In this document: in pieces, positions 17,112-26,301 of the stretch
Numbering within the stretch: position 1 is the stretch's first letter
How the letters are laid out: the number at the start of each line of letters is the position of its first letter
From: Nocardia sp. SYP-A9097
GTDB lineage: Bacteria > Actinomycetota > Actinomycetes > Mycobacteriales > Mycobacteriaceae
Assembly (NCBI RefSeq): GCF_009649815.1
Contig: NZ_WJIC01000001.1
Span: 1 to 64,000, forward strand
DNA: 64,000 nt
Direction: 5' to 3'
Notes under the pieces: model-generated
The model's database searches: none
What the model was told of the DNA's origin: nothing
The model's input: only the letters and a program-made list of their open reading frames with translations
Position numbers and translations under genes: made by a program

Positions 17112-18209
17112 GTGGCCAGTGGTAATGAACCGAACGAGGATCCGACGACCCGAGGTCCGGATCCGGACTGGTGGCAGGGGGTGCCGAGCCAGGATTCGCC
17201 CTGGCAGTCGGCGGCGGCGCATCCGCAGCAGCCCGCACCGAATTACGGTGTGGGGCAGTCGGATCCGACGATTCACCAGGGATATCCGCAGCCGACCACG
17301 CCGTTCCCGGCGGGGCAGCCCTATCCGGGGCAGCCGTATCAGAGTGCGCCCAATCAGCCGTATCAGCAGTCCCCGTACCAGTCCGGCCCTACGCCGTATC
17401 AGACGCCGCCGCCCGGCTACGGTCCACCGCCCGGTTACGGCCCCCAGCCACCGTCCGGCGGCGGTAATCGCAAGGGCTGGTTGTTCGCCGGTATCGGCGT
17501 GCTCGTCCTCGCGATCATCGGCGTGGTCGTCACCGTCGTCCTGGTGAACCGCGGCTCGAATGAGCCTTCGGCACACTCGAATACGACGCCGTCGCTCATC
17601 AGCGCCCTCACCACCACCCCGTCGGGTTCGCAGCCCACCACCTCCCCCAAGACCGCCACGTCGACGAAGGTGTCCACCCCGGCCGCCGTCATCCCCGGCT
17701 ATCAGGTGGTGACGATCCCGGATAACGGTGCGGCATATGACATTCCGAAGGAGTGGAGGCTGGATCGCACCGGCCAGAGCAGTTTCGACGGCGGCGGCGA
17801 TTCGGTCCCCATCGCGGGCCTGGCGCAGGACGGCCTCGACTATTGCCCGAATTACGTGCGCACCAACGTCTTTCTGAGCCAGTCCAACGAGACGGACCCC
17901 GCCAAGGCGGCCACCGATATCTCCACCCGCATGGCCAAGATCGGCTGGTCCACCGCCACCGGCTCCACCCCCGGCGCGACCGAAACCTTCGCCAATACCA
18001 ACGGCCAACTACAGGGCATCTACCAGGAAACCAAGGGCAACGCCCCGCCCCCGTCCGTCGGTTGCGCCACCACCTTCTCGATCTACACCTTCGCCTTCCC
18101 CGGCGACAACGGCGCCTTCGTCTTCACCATCGCCGCCGACACCGGCGTAACCGGTTCCGTAGACCCCGGCCTGGCCAAGAAAATCCTGGCCAGCATCCGC
18201 CCCCTCTAG
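17112..18209 (+). CDS. Membrane protein with Pro/Gln/Tyr-rich cytosolic arm
   Basis: A 365-residue protein starting at GTG 17112. Residues ~1-115 are low-complexity, rich in Pro, Gln, Tyr and Gly with repeated PYQ and PPGYG units. One transmembrane helix follows (~120-142, GWLFAGIGVLVLAIIGVVV). A Ser/Thr-rich linker (~145-195) leads to an outer domain of ~165 residues with a pair of cysteines (DYCPNYVRT and VGCATTFS), probably a disulfide. This design is common in Nocardia and mycobacteria, where the arm can condense or bind partners, but I do not recognise the outer domain with certainty. It ends 88 bases before tRNA-Pro. Confidence 0.82.
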   Translation: MASGNEPNEDPTTRGPDPDWWQGVPSQDSPWQSAAAHPQQPAPNYGVGQSDPTIHQGYPQPTTPFPAGQPYPGQPYQSAPNQPYQQSPYQSGPTPYQTPPPGYGPPPGYGPQPPSGGGNRKGWLFAGIGVLVLAIIGVVVTVVLVNRGSNEPSAHSNTTPSLISALTTTPSGSQPTTSPKTATSTKVSTPAAVIPGYQVVTIPDNGAAYDIPKEWRLDRTGQSSFDGGGDSVPIAGLAQDGLDYCPNYVRTNVFLSQSNETDPAKAATDISTRMAKIGWSTATGSTPGATETFANTNGQLQGIYQETKGNAPPPSVGCATTFSIYTFAFPGDNGAFVFTIAADTGVTGSVDPGLAKKILASIRPL

Positions 18210-18297
18210 CCCCGGAAATTCCCCCCATTTACCCCGCCTGACCACCCGATTTACCATCAACGCCACCCATCGGTTAAGCTACTCCACGTTCACATCA

Positions 18298-18372
<75 letters not shown>

Positions 18373-18390
18373 GTGTTGGTTGAGACACAA

Positions 18391-18420
18391 GAAAGGCCCT
18401 GACTTCGGTCGGGGCCTTTC
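18391..18420 (+). terminator. Terminator after tRNA-Pro
   Basis: GAAAGGCCC (18391-18399) pairs with GGGCCTTTC (18412-18420). The inner stem GAC/GTC closes a stable TTCG tetraloop. It is suitable for terminating the tRNA transcript and also lies just beyond the end of the leftward gene that stops at 18438. Confidence 0.88.
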
Positions 18421-18437
18421 TGCTGTCTGAAACCTGC

Positions 18438-19673
18438 TCAGTGAGTGGAATCGAGGGCTGCGGCGAGTCGGTGCCAGGAACCGGGGCGAAACCGCTCCAG
18501 AGTCTCCAGAACGGCCAGCAGGGCGGGCGGGAACCAGCGCTCCGGCGGAGAGCTCTGCAGGACCTTCAGGATGGCCTCCACGCTCAGCTGAGTGGCGATC
18601 AGCTCTTCGGCCTCGAACTTGTCCCTGCCGCGGAATCTGGTGTCCTCCAGCCGCTCTGCGGGCAGGCTCGTCTCCGCGTAGCCGATCAGTTCCAAGCCAC
18701 CGGAACGCGAGACCTGATCACCGGGCAGGGAACCCTCATCTATACCGACCACGAAGTATTGAATCTTGGTCAGCGAAATGCCGAGTTCTTCCCGGGCGCC
18801 GCGCGCTGCGGTGAGAAAAGGATCGATCGTGTCGTCCGCCGTGAAATCGTCCGATGAGAATGACTCGTGTATCGAGGTCGCCCATACGCCGGTGTTCTCG
18901 GCAATACCGGTCCCCCGCTTCTGCACAAGCGTCCAAGGCCGCCCCATGCGGTCATATGCGACCAAGCAGAGATTTATTCCAGCACCCGGATGCAAAAATG
19001 GGGAAAAGCCATCCGACAGCGTTATGATGCTGCGCCGCAGATCATGCAGTGAGGGAATATCCGTCGGCCAGTCCATGGCGATATGTTCTTCGATCGAGCG
19101 CGCGAGGGCCCCGCGGCAGAGGACGCGTACAAAGTAGGATGTCTTCTTGAGATCGACGACCACGGTGGGGCGTTCGCGAATATTCTCCCAACTCCGCCGG
19201 ACCATGGGTTGGCCCACCGCCAGATAGCAATCCCCATCAAAAAGAACCTGGCTTCCCCGATAGCTACGCATACGTTCGGCCATATGGTTCTTCGCCCGCT
19301 GCAGTGTGGCAGGAAGTTCAAGGTTCCCGGTTACGTTCAAAACGAGGTCCTGTGGCTGATACAGCGTCGGCCCGTCGATAACCTTGAAAGGAAATTTTTG
19401 TCCGGCGAATACCAGATACTCCCCAACTTCGACCGGACTTCTCGCTCTGATTATCGCCCGGCGTACCGCCGGCCAGATAACACCCAGGAATGCGCCGAGA
19501 GCTGCGAAGAAAACATTCGTAGCCAAGAGGTTTCCACCCGAGCGGCCCAGAATCCAGTACGCGGTAATGAAAACCAACACGATGCCGAAGAGTATTGCCA
19601 GAATCCGCAGATAGTTGACGGGGAACCGCAGCCAGCGCGGAACGAATCTGCTGCCGCTGATGCTACCGGCCAT
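18438..19673 (-). CDS. Two-helix membrane protein with Nudix-like C-terminal domain
   Basis: A 411-residue protein I do not recognise as a whole. Two hydrophobic helices lie at ~21-41 and ~48-68, then a soluble region follows. Residues ~233-310 look like a Nudix fold: INLCLVAYDRMGRPWTLVQK, a loop, then AARGAREELGIS. The box reads R-G-A-R-E-E-L-G-I where the consensus has R-E-x-x-E-E-x-G, so the first catalytic Glu is Gly and the box is degenerate. I use the ATG at 19673, which overlaps the upstream stop by 11 bases; an upstream start at 19739 is less likely. It is the last gene of a three-gene cassette, and its DNA is clearly less GC-rich than the flanks. A sensor or binding role for a nucleotide-type ligand is inference. 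Confidence 0.6.
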   Translation of the reverse strand: MAGSISGSRFVPRWLRFPVNYLRILAILFGIVLVFITAYWILGRSGGNLLATNVFFAALGAFLGVIWPAVRRAIIRARSPVEVGEYLVFAGQKFPFKVIDGPTLYQPQDLVLNVTGNLELPATLQRAKNHMAERMRSYRGSQVLFDGDCYLAVGQPMVRRSWENIRERPTVVVDLKKTSYFVRVLCRGALARSIEEHIAMDWPTDIPSLHDLRRSIITLSDGFSPFLHPGAGINLCLVAYDRMGRPWTLVQKRGTGIAENTGVWATSIHESFSSDDFTADDTIDPFLTAARGAREELGISLTKIQYFVVGIDEGSLPGDQVSRSGGLELIGYAETSLPAERLEDTRFRGRDKFEAEELIATQLSVEAILKVLQSSPPERWFPPALLAVLETLERFRPGSWHRLAAALDSTH

Positions 19674-20499
19674 CGAGCAGCACCCGCAGAACTCGGATCT
19701 CACCGGCCACATCGGCCGATGCCGATGTGGATTCGACAATGTCCAACTGGTTCTTCAGGGCGAGCATGCGGCCGATATCGCCACCCGATGACAGGTCCAC
19801 CTCAATACGTCCTTTCATATCATCGACCACCGCGGTCGAAATGGACCCACCCTCTGTCCACCGACTTTTTAAGACGACGTGGATGCCGTCGATTAATCCA
19901 CTGACCGTGCACAAGCGTTCCGAGTGACAGGATACGAGTCCATCCGTCGGCGATTTCGGAAATACACGATTCAGCACGAAATCGAGATCGTGAACCATCA
20001 ACTCCAGGCACGGTTCCGCGGGGTATCCAAGCCGACTCTCCGGGCGCCCACGATCGAATTTCAGGCGCTGTACCCCACCGGCACGCACAGTCGCGCAAAT
20101 GCGCGCGCGAGCCGCTGCCACAACCGGGTTGAAGCGCTCGGAATATCCGACGAAAACCCTTTCGCGCTCCGACCGCGACAGCCGCTCCAGCGCCGACACC
20201 TCCGCAGCACATGAAACTATCGGCTTCTCCACTATTACCCGGCAATTCAAGCCCAACAACAGCGAAAGAATAGACATATGACTGACCGGGGGTGTGGCGA
20301 TTACAGCGAGTCGCAGCGGCCGTTTCCATTTCAATATGGAATCTATTTGCTTGGATAGCGCCATACGGTAGTCTGCACCGACTTCCATGATTGATTCACG
20401 GGTGTCGAAGGTGAACACTGTCTGCGATTTTCTGGATTCTTCGATGCATTCGAGGTGCAGTGCTCCGCGGCGGCCGAGTCCGACAATCAAGTAGTTCAC
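19663..20499 (-). CDS. Gfo/Idh/MocA-family NAD(P)-dependent oxidoreductase, short form
   Basis: A 278-residue protein beginning at GTG 20499. The N-terminal Rossmann motif VGLGRRG (6-12), the catalytic EKPIV (91-95) and the HDLD segment (His170) match the Gfo/Idh/MocA family, which oxidises or reduces sugars, inositols and related small molecules. It is shorter than the usual 330-350 residues, so part of the C-terminal beta-sheet domain is reduced. The GTG overlaps the stop of the upstream gene (GTGA, 20496-20499) and its stop overlaps the next gene by 11 bases. The substrate is unknown. Base composition is AT-richer than the core, consistent with transfer. Confidence 0.75.
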   Translation of the reverse strand: MNYLIVGLGRRGALHLECIEESRKSQTVFTFDTRESIMEVGADYRMALSKQIDSILKWKRPLRLAVIATPPVSHMSILSLLLGLNCRVIVEKPIVSCAAEVSALERLSRSERERVFVGYSERFNPVVAAARARICATVRAGGVQRLKFDRGRPESRLGYPAEPCLELMVHDLDFVLNRVFPKSPTDGLVSCHSERLCTVSGLIDGIHVVLKSRWTEGGSISTAVVDDMKGRIEVDLSSGGDIGRMLALKNQLDIVESTSASADVAGEIRVLRVLLDGR

Positions 20500-21515
20500 C
20501 TGGCGCCTCCACTGGAGTCGGATAGAACGCGCGCGTACAGCGATTCAGTAACGGGTAGCGATGCTCCCACAGTTCGAGCGCGTGTCAATATTCGACCCCA
20601 TACCCACTCGATTTCCTCTACAGCAGTACGGCCGCGCTCCCGCCGGATCTTCACACCCAATGCAGGATTCCGACCCTGCCGCCAGTTCCGCAGAATACCG
20701 CGCAGATTATCCATCGCGACCGGATCGTCCGGAATATCGGCGACCCGACGCGAGGCTTGAATCAACCCTATTGAATCAAACCCCGGAGTGGGACCGATTT
20801 CAACATCTAAAGATTTCATCAAACCCGTGAATTCAACTATCTGCAGTGCTTCGCGGAAAACCACATCCGGGTTCGATATCAGCTGCGATTCGCCACAGTC
20901 CGACAGGCCGTACTGAAGCGTAAGTGGGATATTCACCAGGCACTTCGAGTACGCGGCCGTCCTGCAGTCGCCAACAATTTCACAAGCGAGACCGGAATTT
21001 TGTGCACACTTCGAGAAATATTCGACATAAGCACTACTCGGACCCACAATATAACCCGACGTCCGCGGCGAATACACCAGGCGATCATCGATATTCCCGA
21101 CCGCGCACGTAACACTGATTGAACCGATGCTGCGGCCTGGAATATCATAGGCACCCGGCCAGAACCCGTTCGCCGACACCAGGACGCAAGGTGGTCGAAT
21201 CTCGGCTATCTCACAATCAATAATGGTGTTACGGGCTACCCAGGGTGGCTGGGCGATTATGAGGGCCTCATACTCACGTGACTTCAAGGTGTGCGCGGTC
21301 CTGGCGTCGGGATCCCCCGGCATCACTATTTCAACCGGATCCGGAATGTTCTCCACGCTGAACGGAGATCGCCGCGGTGGGGGTTCCCATCTCTGCCCGG
21401 TTATCCAGTCTGTGGTTCCCTCGCCGTGCGCCAAGGTGGCGACAATCAGCGCGGCAACCGGCCCACCGCCGACAACCAGGGTCTTCGTCGATGGTCTGTG
21501 AAGGTCCCGAAGCAT
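20496..21515 (-). CDS. Ketopantoate-reductase-like NAD(P)-binding protein
   Basis: A 339-residue protein with an N-terminal Rossmann site (VVGGGPVAALIVA, ~15-27) and a C-terminal half that resembles the PanE/ApbA domain: FSKCAQNSGLACEIV, then YSKCLVNIPLTLQYG, where the Lys matches the catalytic Lys of ketopantoate reductases. The middle (VLVSANGFWPGAYDIPGR) is longer than in PanE. It could act on a 2-oxo or opine-like substrate; this is inference. Start ATG at 21515 is preceded by GGTGAG; a GTG three codons upstream is possible. It is the first gene of the cassette and is coupled to the next gene by a 4-base overlap. Confidence 0.62.
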   Translation of the reverse strand: MLRDLHRPSTKTLVVGGGPVAALIVATLAHGEGTTDWITGQRWEPPPRRSPFSVENIPDPVEIVMPGDPDARTAHTLKSREYEALIIAQPPWVARNTIIDCEIAEIRPPCVLVSANGFWPGAYDIPGRSIGSISVTCAVGNIDDRLVYSPRTSGYIVGPSSAYVEYFSKCAQNSGLACEIVGDCRTAAYSKCLVNIPLTLQYGLSDCGESQLISNPDVVFREALQIVEFTGLMKSLDVEIGPTPGFDSIGLIQASRRVADIPDDPVAMDNLRGILRNWRQGRNPALGVKIRRERGRTAVEEIEWVWGRILTRARTVGASLPVTESLYARVLSDSSGGAR

Positions 21516-21643
21516 TCGTCTCACCGGCCATCCGTCGCTGGTGTCGCTGCGCCGAATCGTACCGCGCCACAACGGAGTACATGGAGAAATGGCGGCGGCT
21601 TCGGTGGTGGGGCCGGCCGGTGTGCCGAGCGGTCGTGAATGCA

Positions 21644-21679
21644 CAACGATCCCCAGCCGAGTAGGGCTGGGGATCGTTG
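21644..21679 (-). terminator. Terminator after the aldehyde dehydrogenase
   Basis: CAACGATCCCCAGCC (21644-21658) pairs perfectly over 15 bases with GGCTGGGGATCGTTG (21665-21679), loop GAGTAG. It lies 24 bases beyond the stop of the leftward dehydrogenase gene and upstream of the cassette promoter, so it separates the two transcripts. Confidence 0.88.
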
Positions 21680-21702
21680 GCGTGCAAGCTATTTCAGGGT
21701 GC

Positions 21703-23295
21703 TCAGCCCAGGTGGAGCTTCTTCATGAGGCGCAGGGTCATGAGCGTCGACTTGAGTTGCTTCTCGTAGGGCATGCCCGAGCGAGCGGCCAGGATCTGCT
21801 TCTTCTGCACGCCGACATTGATGGTGTCGGTGTACTTCAGGATGCCTGCGGCGCCGTGGCGGGTGCCGACGCCGGAGCTCTTGACGCCGCCGGAGGGGGT
21901 GCCTTTGGCGGCGTAGGTGGTGACGAAGCCGTCGTTGATGTTGATGGCGCCGGCTTCGATCTTGTCGGCGATGCGGCCGGCGCGGGCGAAGTCGCCGGCC
22001 CAGACGCTGGCGTTGAGGCCGTAGTCGGTGTCGTTGGCGAGGCGGATGGCCTCTTCGTCGGTGCCGAACTTGTAGATGGAGACGACGGGGCCGAAGGTCT
22101 CCTTGGTGGCGTGTTCCATGTCCGTGGTGACGCCGGTGAGGACGGTGGGCTCGTAGAAGGCGGGGCCGATGTCGGGGCGGGGCTTGCCGCCGGTGAGGAC
22201 AGTCGCGCCCTTCTCGCGGGCCTCGTCGACGTGGGCGGCGACGCGCTTCATGTGGTCGACCGAGACGAGTGAGCCCATTTCGGGGTCGAAGTCGTAGGTT
22301 GCTCCGGCCTTGCCGCCCAATTCCTCTGCGGCGGCGACGAATCGGCGCACGAACTCGTCGTAGATGCGCTCCTGTACGTAGATGCGCTCGATGTGCATGC
22401 ACGCCTGGCCGGTATTGCCGAAGACGGCGAAGCTGGCGCTGGGGATGCATTCGTCGAGGTTGACGTCGTCCAGGACGATCATCGGGTTCTTGCCGCCGAG
22501 TTCGAGCGAGCAGCCGATGAGGTTGCGGCCGGCCTGCTCACCGATGGTGCGGCCGGTGTTGGTGGAGCCGGTGAACATGACGAAGTCGACATTGTCGATG
22601 AGCGTCGGGCCGACATCCGGACCGACACCACACACGACCTGGACGAGTCCGCGCGGCAGGCCCGCCTTGTGCAGCAGTTCGATGCCGAACAGGGTGCACA
22701 GCGCGGTCTTGTTGTCCGGCTTCAACACCAGACCGTTGCCCGCCATCAGCGCCGGGGTGGAGTCGGACATCGAAATGGCGAAGGGGAAGTTCCACGGTGC
22801 GATGACCGCGACGACACCCTTGGGCCGGTGCTCCTCGGTGGAGCTGGTGATGACCGGCATCGGCCCGCTGCGCTTCTTGGAGCGCAGCGTCTTCTCCGCG
22901 GTCTTGAGGTAGTGCGCGATGACCATCGGTGTGTCGCAGGCTTCTTCGATGGCCATGCGACGAGCCTTACCGCAACCGATCTGGATCAGGTCGGCAATGG
23001 TCTCGATCTCGGTGAGGATGAGCTCATGCGCACGCTCGAAGACCTCGAGGCGCTGCTTGAGCGGTCGGGCGGCCCACTCGACCTGGGCGGCGCGGGCGAT
23101 CTCGACGGCTTTCAGGACGTCTTCGGGCGAGGACTGCGGCAGCTGGCCGACCACGTCGCCGGTGTAGACCTCGATCATTTCGCAGGGTTCGCGGGTCTCG
23201 CCCGCCTTGCCCGCGGTCACCATGCCGGTGAGCCGGTTGATCAAGGATTCCGTAACCCGGGGCGGCAGCTTGCTCTGCGTACTCGTTGCACTCAT
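21703..23295 (-). CDS. Succinic-semialdehyde-type dehydrogenase (GabD2-like)
   Basis: A 530-residue NAD(P)-dependent aldehyde dehydrogenase. Key residues are clear: VIAPWNFPF (Asn of the oxyanion site), the Glu in SLELGGKNP, the nucleophilic Cys in [15 protein letters not shown], and [12 protein letters not shown]. Whole-length similarity, from memory, is best to GabD2 of M. tuberculosis (Rv1731), a succinic semialdehyde dehydrogenase, but other medium-chain aldehydes are possible. It is divergent from an enoyl-CoA hydratase gene across a 128-base promoter region that holds a KstR-like palindrome, suggesting a role in lipid or steroid side-product oxidation. Start ATG at 23295. Confidence 0.85.
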   Translation of the reverse strand: MSATSTQSKLPPRVTESLINRLTGMVTAGKAGETREPCEMIEVYTGDVVGQLPQSSPEDVLKAVEIARAAQVEWAARPLKQRLEVFERAHELILTEIETIADLIQIGCGKARRMAIEEACDTPMVIAHYLKTAEKTLRSKKRSGPMPVITSSTEEHRPKGVVAVIAPWNFPFAISMSDSTPALMAGNGLVLKPDNKTALCTLFGIELLHKAGLPRGLVQVVCGVGPDVGPTLIDNVDFVMFTGSTNTGRTIGEQAGRNLIGCSLELGGKNPMIVLDDVNLDECIPSASFAVFGNTGQACMHIERIYVQERIYDEFVRRFVAAAEELGGKAGATYDFDPEMGSLVSVDHMKRVAAHVDEAREKGATVLTGGKPRPDIGPAFYEPTVLTGVTTDMEHATKETFGPVVSIYKFGTDEEAIRLANDTDYGLNASVWAGDFARAGRIADKIEAGAININDGFVTTYAAKGTPSGGVKSSGVGTRHGAAGILKYTDTINVGVQKKQILAARSGMPYEKQLKSTLMTLRLMKKLHLG

Positions 23296-23350
23296 GGCGT
23301 CGTCTCTCCCATACCTTGCCGCCCGTGACGGCGGTCACCATGATCCAAAC

Positions 23351-23364
23351 TAGAACACGTTATT
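23351..23364. promoter_or_regulatory. KstR-like palindrome, ALDH/enoyl-CoA hydratase divergon
   Basis: TAGAACACGTTATT matches TNNAACNNGTTNNA at 7 of 8 fixed positions. It lies between the divergent starts at 23295 and 23424, where one operator could control both. Confidence 0.5.
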
Positions 23365-23423
23365 GTTCAAGACAACGGCGCGGGGTAGTTTCGTCCCGGA
23401 ATCTGCGGAAAGAAAGGTCGGCG

Positions 23424-24245
23424 ATGACGACAGCAACTGCTGAAACAAGTAGCAATACCGAGCCTCATGCTCTCGTGGAGAAGCGTGGCGGCACGCTGAT
23501 CGTCACCATGAACCGCCCGAACGCCAAGAACGCGTTGACCGGCGAGATGCTGAGCATCATGACCGAGGCGTGGGAGCGGGTGAACAGCGATCCCGAGATC
23601 CGCTCGTGCATCCTCACCGGTGCGGGTGGCGCGTTCTGCGCGGGCGCGGACCTCAAGGCCATGTCCAAGCGTAACCCGAGTGACGGTATGACCGAGGGCA
23701 GCGCCTTCGATCCGACCCGGATGCCGGGTCTGCTCAAGGGTTTCCGGCTCATCAAGCCGCTCATCGCGGCCGTCGAGGGCCCGGCCATCGCGGGCGGTAC
23801 CGAGATCCTGCAGGGCACCGATATCCGTGTCGCCGGTGAGAGCGCCAAATTCGGTGTCTCCGAGGCGAAGTGGAGCCTGTTCCCGATGGGCGGTTCGGCC
23901 GTGCGGCTGCCCCGCCAGATCCCGTACACCGTCGCCGCGGAGCTGCTGCTGACCGGTCGGCACATTACCGCCGCCGAGGCGCTGAAGTTCGGCCTGATCG
24001 GCCATGTGGTGCCGGACGGGACCGCGCTGGACAAGGCGCTGGAGATCGCCGAGCTGATCAATAACAATGGGCCGCTCGCGGTTCAGGCGATTCTGAAGGT
24101 CATGCGCGATACCGAGGGCATGCACGAGGACGAGGCGTGGAAGATCGATGCGAAGGTCGGCCTGCCGGTCTTCCGCAGCGAGGACGCGAAAGAGGGCCCG
24201 CGCGCGTTCGCGGAGAAGCGCAAGCCGAACTTCCGGGGCAAGTAG
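23424..24245 (+). CDS. Enoyl-CoA hydratase/isomerase (crotonase family)
   Basis: A 273-residue crotonase-fold protein. The oxyanion-hole segments are [15 protein letters not shown] (~70) and the [13 protein letters not shown] region (~120), and [14 protein letters not shown] is the typical N-terminal block. The second catalytic position lies around [13 protein letters not shown], where Glu of the classical hydratase (E-x-x-x-G) can be placed. ATG at 23424 is chosen because AGAAAGG precedes it and upstream in-frame sequence is non-conserved. It probably hydrates an unsaturated acyl-CoA in fatty-acid or steroid side-chain breakdown. It converges with the ABC transporter gene across a REP-like repeat. 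Confidence 0.87.
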   Translation: MTTATAETSSNTEPHALVEKRGGTLIVTMNRPNAKNALTGEMLSIMTEAWERVNSDPEIRSCILTGAGGAFCAGADLKAMSKRNPSDGMTEGSAFDPTRMPGLLKGFRLIKPLIAAVEGPAIAGGTEILQGTDIRVAGESAKFGVSEAKWSLFPMGGSAVRLPRQIPYTVAAELLLTGRHITAAEALKFGLIGHVVPDGTALDKALEIAELINNNGPLAVQAILKVMRDTEGMHEDEAWKIDAKVGLPVFRSEDAKEGPRAFAEKRKPNFRGK

Positions 24246-24251
24246 TCCCCA

Positions 24252-24327
24252 CGTCATCCCGGCATGCTTTTGGCCGGGATCCACACCGGTGCAGTGGATC
24301 CCGGCCAAGAAGCGCGCCGGGATGACG
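24252..24327. repeat. REP-like nested palindrome, copy 2
   Basis: The outer arms CGTCATCCCGGC (24252-24263) and GCCGGGATGACG (24316-24327) enclose a second perfect 13-bp hairpin, GGCCGGGATCCAC (24272-24284) with GTGGATCCCGGCC (24294-24306). The outer arms match copy 1 at 3422. It lies between convergent gene ends. Confidence 0.8.
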
Positions 24328-24333
24328 GAGGGC

Positions 24334-26115
24334 TCAGCCCGCGATCAATTCGTCGCCGAGGAAGCCACCCGATTGATGCCGCCACAGCTGCGCGTACGTT
24401 CCTTCCGCGCGCAGTAGCTGCTCATGGGTGCCGGACTCGACGATCCGCCCGTGATCAAGTACCACCAGCCGGTCCATACCGGCGACGGTGCTCAGCCGGT
24501 GTGCGACCACCAGCGCCGTACGCCCCGCCATCAACTCCCAGAGTGCTTGCTGCACAAGCTTTTCGCTCTCGGAGTCGAGGGCGCTGGTGGCTTCGTCCAG
24601 CAATAGGATGGGCGCGTCCCGCAGTATGGCGCGGGCGAGCGCGACTCGTTGCCGTTGTCCGCCGGAGAGTTTCACGCCGCGCTCACCGAGCAGCGTTTCC
24701 ATGCCCTGCGGTAGTGCGTCGGCGAATTCGGTGACGTGTGCGGCCTTGGCGGCGCGCTGGATCTCCTCGTCGGTGGCCTCGGGCCGGGCGAAGCGAATGT
24801 TCTCCCGCAGGGTGCGGTGGAACATGGCCGGATCCTGTGGCACATAGGCGAGCAGACTGCGTAGATCGCTCTGCTTCAGCTTCGAAATATCCTGTCCGCC
24901 GATGCGTATCACGCCTTCGTCGACATCCATCAGGCGTAGCAGCAGCTGGGTGAGGGTGGTCTTACCGCCGCCGGAACGCCCGACGAGCCCGAGTTTGGAC
25001 CCGCTCGGCACGTGCAGATCCAATCCGGTGAACAGTGGTGCGGCTCCCCCGTGCGCGAAGTGCACCCGGTCGAATCGCACATCGGATCCCTTGGGCTGCA
25101 ACGCTTCCGGTTCCGCCACATCCACCACGGTGGGCTCCTTCAGCAGCAGTTCGGTGAATTGTGCCGCCTCGGTGAGCGTGCTCTCCAAGCGCCGATAGAT
25201 CTGGTTGAACCGGAACATGATCCCGGTGGCGTTCCAGTAGTAGGTGAATGCCACCATGATCGCGGTGACCGAGGCGTGCCCGCCACCGAGTCCGAGCACG
25301 ATGAGCAGTCCGGCGACATTGGTGACGGCGACCAGCGGTGTCACCACGGTGTCGATCCGCAGGTTGGCATAGTCCCAGGAGCGCAAGGACTTTCGCCGCT
25401 GATCGATGACCCGTCGCCGATGCTCGGCGGCCTCCTGCCGTTCGGCGGCGAAGGCCCGCACCACCTGCATATTGGCCAGACTGTCTGCCACATGCCCGGA
25501 GACCAGCGCGATAGCGGCCTCGCGCTCGTCGACGAGCGCCTGCCGCCGCTGGATCAGCGGGGTGATGATCAAGGCGGTGAACAGGATCAGCCCGATGAGC
25601 GCGACCACCAGCATGGGGTCGTACCGCCACAGCACCACCGCCGCGAAGCCGAGTGGCACCACGGCGGCGAAGATCTCGAAGGCGAAGGTGTCGACGAACT
25701 GTTCGAAACGGCTCGCGAAGCTCAGCGATCGTTTGGTGAGCGATCCGGCGAAGTTGTTGTGGAAGAACGCCGCGTCCTTGGCCAGCAGTTCGTCCATGGC
25801 GATGATGTACAGGCTCTCGATACCGTAGGCATCGAGCCGGTTGAGGCAGTGGATTCCGATGCGCCACAGCACTTCCGAGAGCAGGATCACGCCCGCGAAG
25901 GCCACGACCAGCGGTCCGAGCGTGGACACCCCGGAGTCCCCGCTGGCGGCGACCCGCCCGATGAGCACCGCGACCAACAGTGGCGCGATGTAGTTCTGGC
26001 AGATGGTGCCGAGGGCGGGCCCCAGCATGCCACCCAGCGTCAATAGTTTGCGCCGAGCCAATTCTCGTCCGTAGTAACGAAGTACGAGCTGCAACGCGGG
26101 TGCGCGTGAACTCAT
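24334..26115 (-). CDS. ABC transporter, fused permease and ATPase
   Basis: A 593-residue half-transporter of the multidrug/lipid exporter type. The N-terminal ~330 residues hold about six hydrophobic helices; the nucleotide-binding domain has Walker A GRSGGGKTTL, the signature LSGGQRQRVALARA, Walker B ILLLDEATSALDS and the switch His in VVAHRLST. It should work as a homodimer in the membrane, or pair with another half not present here. The start is the ATG at 26115, behind GGAGGGGACGG; an in-frame ATG at 26175 is less likely. Substrate unknown. No neighbouring gene is co-directional and close, so it appears to stand alone. Confidence 0.9.
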   Translation of the reverse strand: MSSRAPALQLVLRYYGRELARRKLLTLGGMLGPALGTICQNYIAPLLVAVLIGRVAASGDSGVSTLGPLVVAFAGVILLSEVLWRIGIHCLNRLDAYGIESLYIIAMDELLAKDAAFFHNNFAGSLTKRSLSFASRFEQFVDTFAFEIFAAVVPLGFAAVVLWRYDPMLVVALIGLILFTALIITPLIQRRQALVDEREAAIALVSGHVADSLANMQVVRAFAAERQEAAEHRRRVIDQRRKSLRSWDYANLRIDTVVTPLVAVTNVAGLLIVLGLGGGHASVTAIMVAFTYYWNATGIMFRFNQIYRRLESTLTEAAQFTELLLKEPTVVDVAEPEALQPKGSDVRFDRVHFAHGGAAPLFTGLDLHVPSGSKLGLVGRSGGGKTTLTQLLLRLMDVDEGVIRIGGQDISKLKQSDLRSLLAYVPQDPAMFHRTLRENIRFARPEATDEEIQRAAKAAHVTEFADALPQGMETLLGERGVKLSGGQRQRVALARAILRDAPILLLDEATSALDSESEKLVQQALWELMAGRTALVVAHRLSTVAGMDRLVVLDHGRIVESGTHEQLLRAEGTYAQLWRHQSGGFLGDELIAG

Positions 26116-26221
26116 CCGTCCCCTCCCTCGAATGGTGTCCGAGCAGAAGGGCTCATTTTCTCGCGCGCACGGCATCCGGGCCAGCGATTATTCGCCGGCC
26201 GATTGCCGGTGAAGGGGTGGG

Positions 26222-26253
26222 GCTGGGCAATCGCAGAGCCCCGATTGCCCAGC
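26222..26253 (-). terminator. Terminator after the leftward SDR gene
   Basis: GCTGGGCAATCG (26222-26233) pairs perfectly with CGATTGCCCAGC (26242-26253), loop of 8. It lies 49 bases beyond the SDR stop at 26302 and marks the end of the long leftward operon. Nothing else is seen in 26116-26301 apart from the ABC gene promoter. Confidence 0.8.
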
Positions 26254-26301
26254 GCCCGATGCGGTCACCGGTCGGAGCACGAGCCGGTTTCCGCGCGACG
26301 G

